Shown: positions 41,800 through 53,404 of the stretch, in pieces
Layout of the letters: each line of letters starts with the position of its first letter
Numbering within the stretch: position 1 is the first letter of the stretch
DNA from: Piezodorus guildinii
Taxonomy: Eukaryota > Arthropoda > Insecta > Hemiptera > Pentatomidae
Length of the DNA stretch: 64,000 nt
Direction of reading: 5' to 3'
NCBI GenBank assembly: GCA_023052935.1
Contig: CM041297.1
Location: forward strand, 109,545,563-109,609,562
Made by a program: the position numbers and the translations under genes
Notes under the pieces: generated by a model
Told to the model about the DNA's origin: nothing
What the model saw: only the letters and a program-made list of their open reading frames with translations
Databases searched by the model: none

Positions 41800-42240
41800 T
41801 CTCTATCCCACACTGCTATTCAAATATTGCCGATAAGCCCTCCTTTTCATCACAGATGACAACCTTCCAGTAATGCACATATGAGAAGGATTTCAAATAA
41901 GGTCTTTATTCATTTCTGACCTCTTAGCTGATTGCTGAGGAGTAATTTCGTTAGGAATCAGTGTCATGCTCTTTTTCGTCATGCCCATGGACAGTAGATG
42001 TCGTATAACAGCATATTTAGACATACCACACTGCTTCGCAAGTTCACGAGTACTTGTGGACGGATTTGACTCAGCAGCTTCCTGCAGAACCCATAATGGT
42101 GGCGACACTGGGCGCAGTGCCTTCTTCCTTTCCAACGTCGTATCTCAACTGCTAAAGTTTTCAAACCAATGCTGTGCAGTACCCTGGTCATAAATACCTT
42201 TCTTTTCATATTTAATAATTTCACGTGTTGCTTTAGCGGC
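41800..42240 (-). pseudogene. Mariner transposase remnant
   Basis: The minus strand reads KGIYDQGTAQHWFENF, then RELAKQCGMSKYAVIRHL and IPNEITPQQSAKRSEMNKDL. This is the first and second helix-turn-helix and linker of a mariner transposase. Further on, VVICDEKE-like sequence (41,850-41,870) corresponds to the first catalytic Asp region. The C-terminal half and the inverted ends were not found. It is a different subfamily from 15,240-16,138. Confidence 0.65.
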
Positions 42241-42247
42241 TATGATT

Positions 42248-42651
42248 TTTTACTTTAACTTACCTATATCGTGAAAATTTTCTAATTCCAATTTTCACCG
42301 GAAAATAAGGTCCCCTGAGTCCAAATGACCAAGTACCGCAAAAAGGTATGTGTGTCTGGTAAGTCTAGCACAAAAACGAATAGTCGTACGATAATGAAAT
42401 TTCATATTTAAGACAACTAAACGCCTGAGATGTTTAAAGCATCTTTTTTATTAAAATCAGCTTAGAAAAAGAGCCACTTTATACAATACTATACATTTAG
42501 CACATTTTTACGATTTTCTCAAAAACGGCTCTAAAGATTTTAACTCTTATATTCTTTAACAATTTATTTCTATCTATGAATGTATTTAAGCATTCTTAAA
42601 TTGATTTAAACAACGGAGGTAAGTGTAAGTCGTGTGTTGCGCGCACTAGAC
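42248..42651 (-). mobile_element. MITE family M1, internally shortened copy
   Basis: Reverse-orientation copy: ACTTTAACTTACCTATAT at the left and GAGGTAAGTGTAAGTCGTGT, then GTTGCGCGCACTAGACG, at the right. The shared interior words CTCAAAAACGGCTCTAAAGA and AAGAGCCACTTTAT are present. Confidence 0.7.
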
Positions 42652-42659
42652 GTTTTTGC

Positions 42660-43460
42660 CTAGTAATGCCTTAAAATTACGAGAATTTCGTAGGACACTG
42701 TCATGTTTTTTCTTTTAAATAAATATCTAAACTGAAGCTTTTTTAAAGAAATAGTATGGAATGAAACCAGTTTAGAGAATGCTCAAAGGAGTATGAGTAT
42801 TGTAAGTAATTAATTATAGTACAGTAAATACATTAAAGTATTTACAGTCTATTGAAATCTGAATTTGATAAAACGGCTTTTTTTCCCCGTTTTTAGTGTG
42901 TGCCACGCTTCATTCCCATGACAAAACCTGCCAGAACAAGATATTTTATTTAGTGGTATAATATATAAAAAATATTTGTTTGCTCTTAATTTTCCGATCA
43001 CATTGCTATGTGTTTCGACCTTGGACTAATAGAAAATAAACTGAGCAGTTCGTGAACCCATGTGTTAGTAATCTGAGGGAAGGTCCTGTAACTGGCTGGC
43101 GGAATATCGCTAGAACCAGTCCTTATCGCTTCTATCATCGTGGCCGTACTGTTATGCCCTTTTTTTCACTATCGCAGAGGTTATAGTTATAATGAGGATT
43201 AAATATTTGTTTATAATGGTAATAAAAAAGCTTTGGCATTGAGTATTTTAAATGTAATATAAGAACTCTTATTTAGAGGGGAAAAACGTTAAAAGGGTTT
43301 GGCATATGATTAATAAGCAAACCCCCAAGTGATAAGAAATTAATATCTTTACAAAATAGTTTAATGATAGATTCTTTGGTATATTGGCAATACAATATTT
43401 GACGTGTAGCTGAACTGCAACGCCTATTTTGTCTATTTTACTAAATCTTACGTGTCATCA
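42660..43460. other. Intergenic, nothing recognised
   Basis: AT-rich, no features found. Confidence 0.4.
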
Positions 43461-43469
43461 TACTTTCAG

Positions 43470-43680
43470 AAACACAAATTGATGACAGCTTCAATCACAA
43501 AGTTCCAAGGTCAAAACCAGTAGGCGATTTAACAGCAAAATATGTTGGAGGAACACCAGAGGGGATGAAAAGGGGCTCATGTGTGAAACATGAACTGCTT
43601 ATATTCTTTAAAAACAAAATATTCGTTATGCCTCTTTTATCATTAATCTGGCGCTACGTTTTTTTCATTTGATTTTCAAA
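43470..43680 (+). other. Short coding-looking stretch of unknown origin
   Basis: After a TACTTTCAG acceptor-like word a frame of some 65 codons is open (TQIDDSFNHKVPRSKPVG, then AKYVGGTPEGMKRGSC). Composition in the first 40 codons looks coding. There is no clear donor and no recognised family. Low confidence. Confidence 0.2.
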
Positions 43681-43699
43681 TTCTGTTAAAGGGTTTTGA

Positions 43700-45740
43700 A
43701 GTGTTTTTTTTTTTCAAATTTTTTAACACAGATACAAACAAAAAATCGTATAGAAGCTGTGTTCAGACTGATTCACAAACATTGTATGATGGAGTTGTAC
43801 TCCTTCTATTTGCACCAGAGTTTTGATGGTGCTTCATGTTATACCCAGTGTTTATTTTAGACAGGAAAAAAAACAACTTAAAAATTATAATCGAATCAGA
43901 AATTTCTCTTATAAAACGAAAACATCACTAAATAAATTACCTGGATAATAAAACAATATCACATTAGGAAAATTAAACAAGGGTCTTAATATTATCTTTT
44001 CTTTTGCCATCGTTTCAGACCAAGCATGTCGTTGAGTTCTATTTGTTTGTCCCTAAGAAGTCGCTTAAATGGTAGCCCGCATGTTTGGAACAAAATGTTT
44101 GCTGAATAAAATAAAATATCAGAATGATTTCAGATTATTCTTCAATATTAATTTGATTATTACATCAAGAGTCTACCATACACTTTCATCAATGCCAACA
44201 CTCATAGTTTAGGTGAAGTAATAATCATTCAAAATCAAAACAATATTAGTTTTTTTTTTTTCAATCGATCCCATTAAAAAATATCTTTGTAAAAATAAAC
44301 CACTAAATAAAATATTGTATACACAAAATAAAATATTATTTGGATGTTTCGTATGAAGGTCTTATGGTGTTTGAATGAAATGCTCCCAATTTAATTAGAT
44401 CCTAAAATAAAATATTTTGAAATTTTTTCCTATTACATAAAAATATTTATTTGTCCAACTTAATATTCTTAATTTAATATTATTATATTAAAATAGAACA
44501 ACTATTTTTTAGTCCAACAGATGCAATAGCTATGAAATGTGTGACAATGAAATCTTATAACCATAACTGTAATAGGTACTAAAAAAAAAAAAAAATAATA
44601 ATAATATATATATAATATATATATAATAATATTATATAATTGAAAATGCAGCAATAGATCTTCATAACTTCAATTGATAACATTGAAATAATATGATAAT
44701 AAATATATGATTTTAGAAGAGAATAGTTCAATTTGAATATAATAATAAATATATACTCTTCCTGTGTTGAATTTTTATATAAATAATTGTAATTGTGCGG
44801 GACGACACGCAGTTGGTGTGTAAATGCCTCATATCGCCACTAGGTGCGCTGTGAGCAGTGACGTCATCAATGTACACTCAAAATTGATCAATTATACCTG
44901 CTTACGGTATTTCAGCCTTAAAACCTAGTACATATTTTTTTAAGCCTCAAAAGCTAGATTTTTCTGTTAAATTTTATCAATATATGTTATATAGCTTTCA
45001 TGGAGCTGATCTTTAAACGGTGAAAATTATGTCTTAAACAATATTTCTCTCATTTAAAATAATACAGCGTTAAAAATTGACAAGGGGTGTTTTGAAGTAT
45101 TATTACTCATATCTTTTAGTTGGTTTTATTGGTTACATTAAAAGTTTGCCAATATTGCTTTTACTAGTTACACTGCAAAGTTTGCCTTTGCGATATGTTT
45201 CGGTATTTTATCTCGCTCTAATAAATCACTCCTAAATTGAAGAATACTTCAAAAATAACAGTAAATCATAATGTACAAACATGATATATATCACTGAAAT
45301 ATATATTTTTCAATTTAGAGTTAACGTCCTTAAAAATTAACGAACGATCCTTACGCCCATAAAAATCTTAAATTTATTTATTTATCTAGAGTATTTTTAT
45401 TTTTAGTAAAATCAATTATAACTAATTTAATTTAATTTGGTATATTTAAAAACGTGACTAGCAAGTTGTGCATTTCGATACCTAGAAATAGAATTGATAA
45501 AAGTGATATGGAACAATATAATTATTAGTATCAAACACCACTTAATTATTTTAACTTTTTTTTCTTCAAATTTATCTCCCTACAATGATAAAAAATAAAT
45601 TTGTGAGCTAAGAAGAAACAAGAAATCATCAAATGTGTATTTCTGATGTAATTAAATATTACAACTTGTTGGTGTGTATCTTTTAACTGCTAATTAAAAG
45701 AAACTATTGTCCTTTTCTATGTCAAGGATAGACGGACCCA
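43700..45740. other. Intergenic, nothing recognised
   Basis: AT-rich with poly(A)/TA runs near 44,580-44,640. A GC-richer island near 44,800-44,880 contains TGACGTCA but no frame. Confidence 0.35.
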
Positions 45741-45749
45741 AAGTTACAT

Positions 45750-46090
45750 TTAGTCCGCAACATCCGTTAAATCATTATTGAGAGGTCCATTGAAACGCAA
45801 ATTAACAGTTCCCTGAAACGTTTTTTCATAATTACGCGGTTCCCATGCTCCGGCAGCAGTTCTCCCTATTAGTCAGAAAGTGGGATTCACGCCATCGGGC
45901 TTTCTAGAAAAAGCTTTTTATCGGCTGTAAATAATTCATTATCTTCTTTAACTGCTTTCGCCGCTTGGATAATCGATGCAATGGTTCCATCCTTTTTTGG
46001 TTCCAATCGATTTGCTATAAATGTTAAAAATGGTCTTTCTTGAATAATTTCATGCATAAAATGGGGAAGAATATGGGTCGATTCAGCCAG
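45750..46090 (-). pseudogene. Unrecognised coding-like segment, broken
   Basis: The minus strand is open for 67 codons from 46,090 to TGA at 45,889-45,887 (for example HEIIQERPFLTFIANRLEPK and IIQAAKAVKEDNELFTADKK). After a one-base shift it is coding-like again, through one stop, to TAA at 45,752-45,750 (AGAWEPRNYEKTFQGTVNLR). Base composition and codon use differ from the AT-rich surroundings. No splice sites or repeat ends were identified at its borders, and I do not recognise the family. It could be a transferred, viral-derived or transposon-derived remnant. Confidence 0.35.
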
Positions 46091-46489
46091 TTAAAATAAA
46101 ATTAACATATTCAAATTAAGCTTTTAGTAATAATCCTAATGCTTTTAAAACTTTTACTCACGGTCGAAGTTCATTTTCGCTTGAGTTATGTTTATAATTA
46201 CCTTGTGCTTTGTGCAAGTGTATGTTGTGTAAAGTGTGTGGGCGAGGGAAATATGCCAGAGAAATGTCAATTAATGGTGTTATATTGCTACTGAGATGTA
46301 TTTCGGTCGGTATTTTTAAGTAGTTTGAATAATAAATATATTTTGAACTTTGCAGCGTACTTGAAATAAATCAATTTAGTCTATTTAAGGTCAGGCTGCT
46401 GTAAATGTCAAAGACTGTAGCAACAAATAAATACATAAAGTGATGCTATCTATATCTGTCCGATTTAAGAAAATTACATTATTTACGCT

Positions 46490-46720
46490 AGTTATTTTGT
46501 TTCCTTATTCGACTGCCTTGCACAGTAATGATTGTGAGTTCGAATTCCAGATATGTGAGATCGTTTGCAAGCATATAATTAAATGAGAATTCACTCACAT
46601 CCTCTCCCCGGGATATGTGAAACCAGTCAGCCAACTGCAACTTGGGCTACACACATAACTAGGCGTAAGGAGTGATAATGCTACCCCAAAACTTCTCAAT
46701 GAGAATCATGGTGTGGAATC
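46490..46720 (+). repeat. Decayed tRNA-like SINE
   Basis: TGAGTTCGAATTCCAG (B-box-like) is followed by a body ending GGAGTGATAATGCTACCC, similar to TGGAGTGATGACCCTACCC in the SINE at 48,218. Confidence 0.4.
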
Positions 46721-47056
46721 CAATTAAAGAATGGATCAGAAGTTCTAAAAAAGTCATAACCCTAAAATCCAGCGTCATGCAGAGTATCATAGTCAGCAGG
46801 CTAACGTTGGTAATAATGAAATCAAGAATTGAAAAGAAGGATGTACCGTAGGTATTGCAACCACGATATGACACCATTAGGGATACATTAAGTTGTTTTG
46901 AAGTTGAGCCTGACGAAATTGAAATTGATATGGAAATAAGGAATTTATTTATTTATTATTGTGACTGTTTTGCATATACATGCTTTGGATTTTTTAACGA
47001 CTTTTATGAAATAAACATTTATACAGATATGAATTGACAACTACTTTACGAATCAT

Positions 47057-48212
47057 TGGGTTGTCCGGAAAATAATGCAGACTTTAAGATTTATCTTTAA
47101 ACACCTCTCTATATAACAAACTCTTTACGTTTGCTGGATTATTCATTTGTATAAATGTAAACACTATTTAATCCTCCTCCAAAAAAAATTCTTATTTACC
47201 TCTATTAGAGTGCTGCCGATGGGTAACTTCCCTACAAGTCTTGTTCCTGTCTATTTTCTTGTAGCCCATTTACTAGTTGTGTAATATAATACAGTTGTAA
47301 ATATCAATACATATATATTTTTTTAAATTATTTACCTATATAGCATTTCGCTAGTTGGAAATAAGTCAGTCTTTAAAATGTCAAAGCGTTATTTTCATAT
47401 AACTTTATTTTAAGAGCTTAAACAAGGATAGAATAATGAGTAAACTGTTCAATGGTGGTTCAAACATTTCAAAGTCTTCATCCTGAAAGACATACAAAAT
47501 CGTGGAAGAATTCTTCGGTAGATGACGATGTTTTCGTTTAATGTCACTTAATGCTATCGGGTATTCATGTGCTTATCGGAAGATTCTATAGAGGGATTCC
47601 TAAATTATACTTGTTCAGTTTGAAGTATAAAAGGGATCTTTAACAATTAGCTTTCACCGCATAGGTTCGAAACCACCACTTTACGTCCCCATCGAAGGAC
47701 ATCATGACAATTAATTTTTCACTATATTTGAAAAATCTTAGCCCTTCTATTTTTTTATTTTTTTTTATTTTTTAAATTTAATCACAACCTACGGCATAGA
47801 AGACTTTTAATAGCCCCTTGCTAACCACAGGCTAACAGGTGACTCTAATAAGAATGTTCTGCGAGATTTGGTAGAATAAATTCCATAACAACTGTTTGAG
47901 AACTTGTAAGCAAACTGACCGTCGTTGACCATCTCATGATGAAAAGTGAAAATCTCGAATATTGGGTCCCTCACTCATTAAATGTTTAAAAAAAAAAATA
48001 AGGAGAAGAAGAAAAATCAGCGGTGTACGATTTGTGCCTGACCTCTTTGCGAAACAACAGCAGTCCATTTTCGTCCACCTTCCGGACCCTTCGCCAACTG
48101 ATTACCATTTTTTACTTTACTAATTTAAAAAAAAACTAATCAAAGAGTTTAGAAAATGGGCTTTCTAAATCTATAAATTCTAAGGATTTCAAATTCTATA
48201 CAAAAGGTATAG
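47057..48212 (+). pseudogene. Mariner remnant split by a SINE
   Basis: The left end TTGGGTTGTCCGGAAAATAA is a mariner TIR. From 47,378 the frame resembles a transposase start (MSKRYFHITLF..ELKQG) and continues QWWFKHFK and LKDIQNRGRI. A family-A SINE interrupts at about 47,526-47,712. Near 48,060-48,130 the catalytic tail reappears (HLPDPSPTDYHFL). No right TIR was identified. The copy is dead. The TIR type differs from the element at 15,240 (closer to mauritiana-type ends). Confidence 0.65.
47526..47712 (-). repeat. SINE family A inserted in the mariner remnant
   Basis: Reverse-strand tail CGTTTAATGTCACTTAATGC, body AGGGATCTTTAAC and the B-box complement TAGGTTCGAAACC. Confidence 0.65.
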
Positions 48213-48217
48213 GGGGA

Positions 48218-48440
48218 GGGGGAGCCCGTGGCTGAGTGGCTAGCGCGCTAGTCTCTGATGCTAAAGGTTGTGAGTGCGAATCCCAGTCCCCATGGTGGCC
48301 AATCAAAAAATAGGTTTATGGAGTGATGACCCTACCCTGTAAAATCTCATCGACAATCGTGAGTATATTCTCCCAGGAGATTACACCACGCGGCCTAGGG
48401 CCTACACGGCCTGTCGTGCCAGAGAAAAAAAAAATACAGA
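48218..48440 (+). repeat. tRNA-derived SINE (family C type)
   Basis: CGTGGCTGAGTGGCTAGCGC (A box) and GAGTGCGAATCCCAG (B box), then a body with GGAGTGATGACCCTACCC and GGCCTAGGGCCTACACGG. It ends in an A run. Confidence 0.65.
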
Positions 48441-48477
48441 AGGTATGGAAAAGTAGGCAAAAATGTGTTGAATACAT

Positions 48478-48664
48478 CTGGTGCGGGCAACACACGACTT
48501 TCACTTACCTCCCTTTTTAAAATCCTTTTTGTGGGACTTGGTCAATTGGACTCAGGAGACCCTAAAACATGTATTTCCGTCGAAAACTGGAATTTGAAAA
48601 TTTTCACGATCGCAATACTTTCCCTTACTATGTATTTCATATATAGGTAAGTGAAAGTAAAAGT
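48478..48664 (+). mobile_element. MITE family M1, short deletion copy
   Basis: Left CTGGTGCGGGCAACACACGA with ACTTTCACTTACCT, right ATATAGGTAAGTGAAAGT. The ends form a 14-bp perfect inverted pair while most of the interior is deleted. Confidence 0.75.
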
Positions 48665-48669
48665 TTAGA

Positions 48670-50445
48670 CTATTAATAAAACTATTTTTTTTTTCAAGTA
48701 CTGCATTATTTTTAGGACATCACAATATAGTACAACTCTTAACTAGAAAAGACAATTACATAAAGAGAGATCTAAGAAGATATAATTCATAATGTATCAA
48801 ATTTATCTTTAAACTTTAAAAAGGGAGGTTATTTATCTATGAACTGTCTGGATCGTAAAATGTGAGTCGCTTAAAAAAAAGACCCACACCACTCAAGGCT
48901 ATGCGGGCCAGACAGGGGCCTATAGGAAAACAACAAACATTCCCCAACCCAAAATATTACTGTTAGCTCTTTTTCATTAGCGATAATATGAATATATCAT
49001 TAACCTCTTTGATTTTGATTTTTTAGGGAACTTCATATATATAGTTACTGTCGATTATCGTTTAGTATAGTTGAGCTATCGTTTTAGCACTATAAAAACA
49101 TGCATCCAACCAACCATCAAATTCTTCCAGCATTAAATCATTGCAATCCAACATCTTTCGAAATCTCCTGAATGTCCCTTCTTTTGCCACCAATAAAACT
49201 ATATATAAAGACCTGAATAAAAATTCCATTAGTTGCAGACTTGGTCCGAATGTGATATACCGCCTTTAATTCCAAACTACCAGCCGCCTCAAACCCGCTT
49301 GTCCGTCTCCTTCTTATTTCATTCATTATTATTCCACAACAAACCTAGGGTTTGGGAAAAATAGATAATTATATCTTGCATTCAAATTAAGATAATTGAG
49401 TTGCAAATTCACATTTTTTGTGCGTCTATTTGGGATGCCGAAAGATATTAGAAAAGGTGGGATTCATGGGAAAAAAGCATGGCGAATATTTGTAGGTAGA
49501 GAATTCCAGGAGGCTGCTGAGCGAATATAAGTTTCTACGGGTGGGAATATAAAAACTACCCATTGGCAACTCTCCAATAATATTCAATTAAAACAATTAT
49601 TTCTCAATTAAATATTAACACTTGAATAAACATCGTGATTATGCACTCATTAAGTTGTTTTCTCCTGAGATAAACTTAGCAAACACTTGGTTTTAAAAAA
49701 AAAAAAAAAATCTAAAAACAATGTTTGCTGTTTCCTTAATGCTGACGATGACCGATATTGCTCTTAAATCGACCATTTTTTTGCCACTGATCATGAGTTT
49801 CGTTTATTAGTATAATATTTTGAAGTTGTCTTCAGCATAATTTTATTGCGCAATCATACATTTCCAAATAAGATGCTTATTTTTAAAAAATATAACTACA
49901 ATATGAGTAATTTTGGAATAAATAGAAAAACAAAACTTCAGCTATAAGACTCTCAGTTCTATTGCTATATTTTGTTCTATTCAATATTTAGCTTTATATT
50001 CCATTGCTCACAGTCCCAAAATACCTCTACAGATATTATTTCCCTCCGTTTTTAGTATGATATAAAAAAAAAGTTGTAATTAGTTCCACAAATATCATCG
50101 ACACTAAATTGTCTTGATTTTGAACAACGACCTTCAGCTAAAATAGGATTACTGATTCTTTTATGATTTATAAATGGCATTGCATTCGGTATTAAACATT
50201 CTAAATGTAAATTTGATGGAATCATAAAATTTTTAAACAAATACCCCTTTAGTAAGAAGTAAACAAACTATTACTATTGTGTATGTCGTAAAAACAATTG
50301 TTTGTGCTTATGTTTTTCAGTTTTGTACATCAACAACAGAAATGCAAAACATGTTTGCCTATTGTTTGACTAGTTAGCACGTAGCTATTGCTATACAGGT
50401 GTTACTATAATAATATAAACTTTTACTATAATAATATAAACATCT
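48670..50445. other. Intergenic, nothing recognised
   Basis: AT-rich. A 62-codon minus-strand frame at 49,138-49,326 has no recognisable motif. Confidence 0.35.
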
Positions 50446-50449
50446 CACA

Positions 50450-50612
50450 TGCTTGGGACCAACTTTTTACGTCCCCTCCGAAGTACGGCAAACAAAGGAT
50501 TTTTTTACCACCATTAAAAACTCTCTGGACCATCTGTTAGTTTTGAACCCACGACTTTGGGAAAAGGAGGCTATTTTTCTAGCCACTACACCTCAAGTAA
50601 ACCCTTTTTTTA
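50450..50612 (-). repeat. SINE family A, head half
   Basis: Reverse complement of the A-family: CCCCTCCGAAGTACGGCA, AAAGGATTTTTTTACC, GGTTTCAAA-like and CACTACACC (A-box complement). Confidence 0.55.
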
Positions 50613-51124
50613 TAACATTAAACTTATTCTGTTATATACAGAACTCGATGCAATTTTATGGAAACTATTTTTTTATTTTTTTTTTTAGGAGGAATAGGCT
50701 GAGATATAGGATGACTATTGGAAGAAATATTATTTGAATTTCATGTAAATATACAACTTATTATAATAAATAGTTAATTGCGCGGTATGTTTTGCGAGAC
50801 TTTACAAAATTAACATTAGCATGAATCAGAAGGATTCGAATTCCATACAATTATTCGGGACGAATTTTCGACAGTATTAATCAAGAACCAGCAACTTGTT
50901 TTTCGTTTTCGAAGACCGGTTTTCGTCGGAATGGTGGTTCCAAATTCTTCCGGGTGTAGGCTGCCTGCAGGTCATTGGTTCAGATTTGATTGACATATTT
51001 TACGTGCTAAATATATTAAAATAACATAAACATTTTTCTTGAGGAGCTATAGTCAATTTGTAAATAAATAAAACTTACATCCGATGTCCCTCGAAATTTA
51101 TTAAAAGTTTCGATATTCATTTCA

Positions 51125-51740
51125 AGTTTACTTATTTAATGTCTTACTCAACACATTTATTGCAGAGTTTTTTTTGTTGGTGTGTTCTTTCGTTTAGGCC
51201 AGTTAAGAACCACGGTGCTTGTGTTTACATCTGTTGTCTTCCTCTTCTGGCGTGTTGGAAGGTTTCTTTCCTTTATCTTTCTGTTGGTCCAGTATTCTTT
51301 CATTTTTCTGCTGAACGGTACCTTACGTTACTCGGACCATTTCTTGGTTGCGTTGTGCCTAACCTCTGTAATGGACTTGAGGAAAGGTCTTGTTTAAATG
51401 GTAATGAGGTAGCGACGTCTGTCATTGATGGTATCTTGCTCCATATTAATTTCTTCAAGATCCCTCTCAACTCGTTTGATCCTCTGGGATCCCGTGGCTT
51501 TTCTCTTGTCGGTTACTCTAATATCTTATGGGACAGTCTGTGATGTTCCATTCTGTATAGATGGCCGTAGAAAGCCAAACGTCTCCTTCTGATGGCATCT
51601 GTGAGGTTTTCCAAGTTTTGGTAGAGTTCGCAATTTGGTTTATACAATGACCTTCCATCTAGTAAGATTTTTGGTCTCACAATTCTTTGCAAGAATTCCC
51701 TTTCTTGTACTTCGAGTGCTCTTAGAGGTATCTTTATGAT
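51125..51740 (-). pseudogene. RTE-like LINE C-terminal remnant
   Basis: The minus strand reads VQEREFLQRIVRPK, SLYKPNCELYQNLENLTD and IRRRRLAFYGHLYRMEHHRL. This matches the region after the RT domain of insect RTE-type proteins (the LRRI...RxRL.F.GH..RM pattern). Stops follow. Confidence 0.65.
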
Positions 51741-51744
51741 AGTT

Positions 51745-53035
51745 TATTTATTTAAAATGTACCCAATATTACATATTTCTTCCATTTTTAGGTCCATTAA
51801 TTAGTTATTTAGGTTATATTTTATCCTATTATCGATTTTAAAATCAATTATTTAAAATTATTTTAATAAAAAATAATTTACATATCCGACATTATAAGAG
51901 TGCGAAATCTTATTATTATTAGCTTCATGTCATTTTAAGATTAAAAAAATAATTATAAAAGATCTCAATACTAAAGAGTTTGAAAATAATATGATAAAAA
52001 ATATGACCTAAATTAATGGTCCTCTAATGGACGAAATCCGAAATATGCAGGTAATTAACTAGCCTTTAAACTAAACTACTCAAATACTCAAAGTTAAATC
52101 ATTCTGAGTAGAAGTAGAAAATTGAGAGTACTTTTCGTTCTTCGCAGTCACCTGCTTGAGTAAAGGCTTTACAGACTTTCTCAGTTCTTCAGCGGTCTGA
52201 TAAATTTTGTAAATTTAAGTATATGCTCTTCTCTATCCATTATGACATTCTACATTATATTCTCTGTAATGACAGAACGATCTTAATATAATTTTTTTGT
52301 TTCTACAAGGTGATCCCTGTTTGGGCTAGTGCCGATGTTGTTTTTAGTTCCAAATTTAAAGTCCTTCTTGCCCTTCCCATATGGTGGGTGTTCCCCTTCC
52401 ATATTAATATTAGTTAAGTTTCCATTTTTCCAATTATGAAGAGTTTACTGATATTATTTCTCAATAAAATAAAACATTGTATTTGATATTATTAGTATTC
52501 TTATTTTGGATCAAGGTTCAAACCATATTTTGTTTTGTTTTTATTATTATAATGTATGAACAGAGCAGTTATCAAACTGCCGGTACTATATTATCTGCAT
52601 CCTCCCCTCGCTAAGCCAACGGAAGCCTGTAAGTATAATCTCGCTCACGACTAACGTTTAGAATTCATAGCACCGCCTTTTCGTGCTCAAGGTTATAGTG
52701 TGCGGTGTGCACTCTGCTCTATGGTTCCTGCAAGAGGCTTATAACAGACCGGTCCTCCTCTCCAGGCAGGATAGTCTGTTCTTGCGGGGAAGCAATCTTG
52801 TAGAGTTAGTATTGATATCCAGTGTACCACAAAGGGAGTCCAGGCCATAAATCTTATATTTTAAGATGTTTCAGGATCAGATATAATTCTTCTCGAATAG
52901 ATGAGTCATTGAAGGTATGATACCTTAATAAAGCACATTTGATGTTTCCGGAAATGATAGTGGTCTAAATAAAAAATTCCGAAAATAATGGATCAATCTT
53001 ATTTATTAAAGATAAAGTTATTGCTGGCCGTTAAG
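51745..53035. other. Intergenic, nothing recognised
   Basis: AT-rich. A GC-richer patch at 52,570-52,800 has no frame or recognised repeat. Confidence 0.35.
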
Positions 53036-53039
53036 ACAA

Positions 53040-53400
53040 CATGACGGATAAGTTAGTTGAGGGTGCAATCATCAAGAATTCACACTAATAATATAAACTT
53101 ATTTTTTATGTGTCGACGTTTCGGCCAACGTTGTGGATCTTCATCATGGCTAAGAAAAACAATAATAGTTGGATTATTATTTTTTCTTCAATATTTAAAT
53201 ATTAATCTTGTTTTTTGGACTAAGAAAAACAAGATAATTCAAAGAAAAAAATAATAACAGAACTTATTATTATTTTCATAGCCTCGACGAAGGCCCACAA
53301 TGTAAACTGAAACGTCGACACACAGTAAAATATATTTTTTTTACTGGAGTGTTTTTCTTGATCACCGCACTCTCAACCAACTGCTCCATCAATTATAATA
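53040..53400. repeat. Penelope-type inverted end pair
   Basis: The left part (GTTGAGGGTGC, ATGTGTCGACGTTTCGGCC, CTTCATCATGGCTAAGAAAA) and the right part (CGACGAAGGCCCACAATG, CTGAAACGTCGACACACAG, CACTCTCAACCAACT) are rough reverse complements. On the minus strand of the left part TGATGA, a short stem and GAAACGTCGAC resemble the ribozyme-like core at 19,873-19,907. No coding core is present. Confidence 0.5.
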
Positions 53401-53404
53401 ATTA

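Noticed and set aside
44820..44880. CpG-like promoter island with TGACGTCA
   Set aside because: No open frame or initiator is associated, and one CRE-like octamer is expected by chance at this scale.
51139..51543. 134-codon plus-strand open frame
   Set aside because: The minus strand of the same stretch reads as a LINE C-terminus with recognised blocks, so the plus frame is a shadow.
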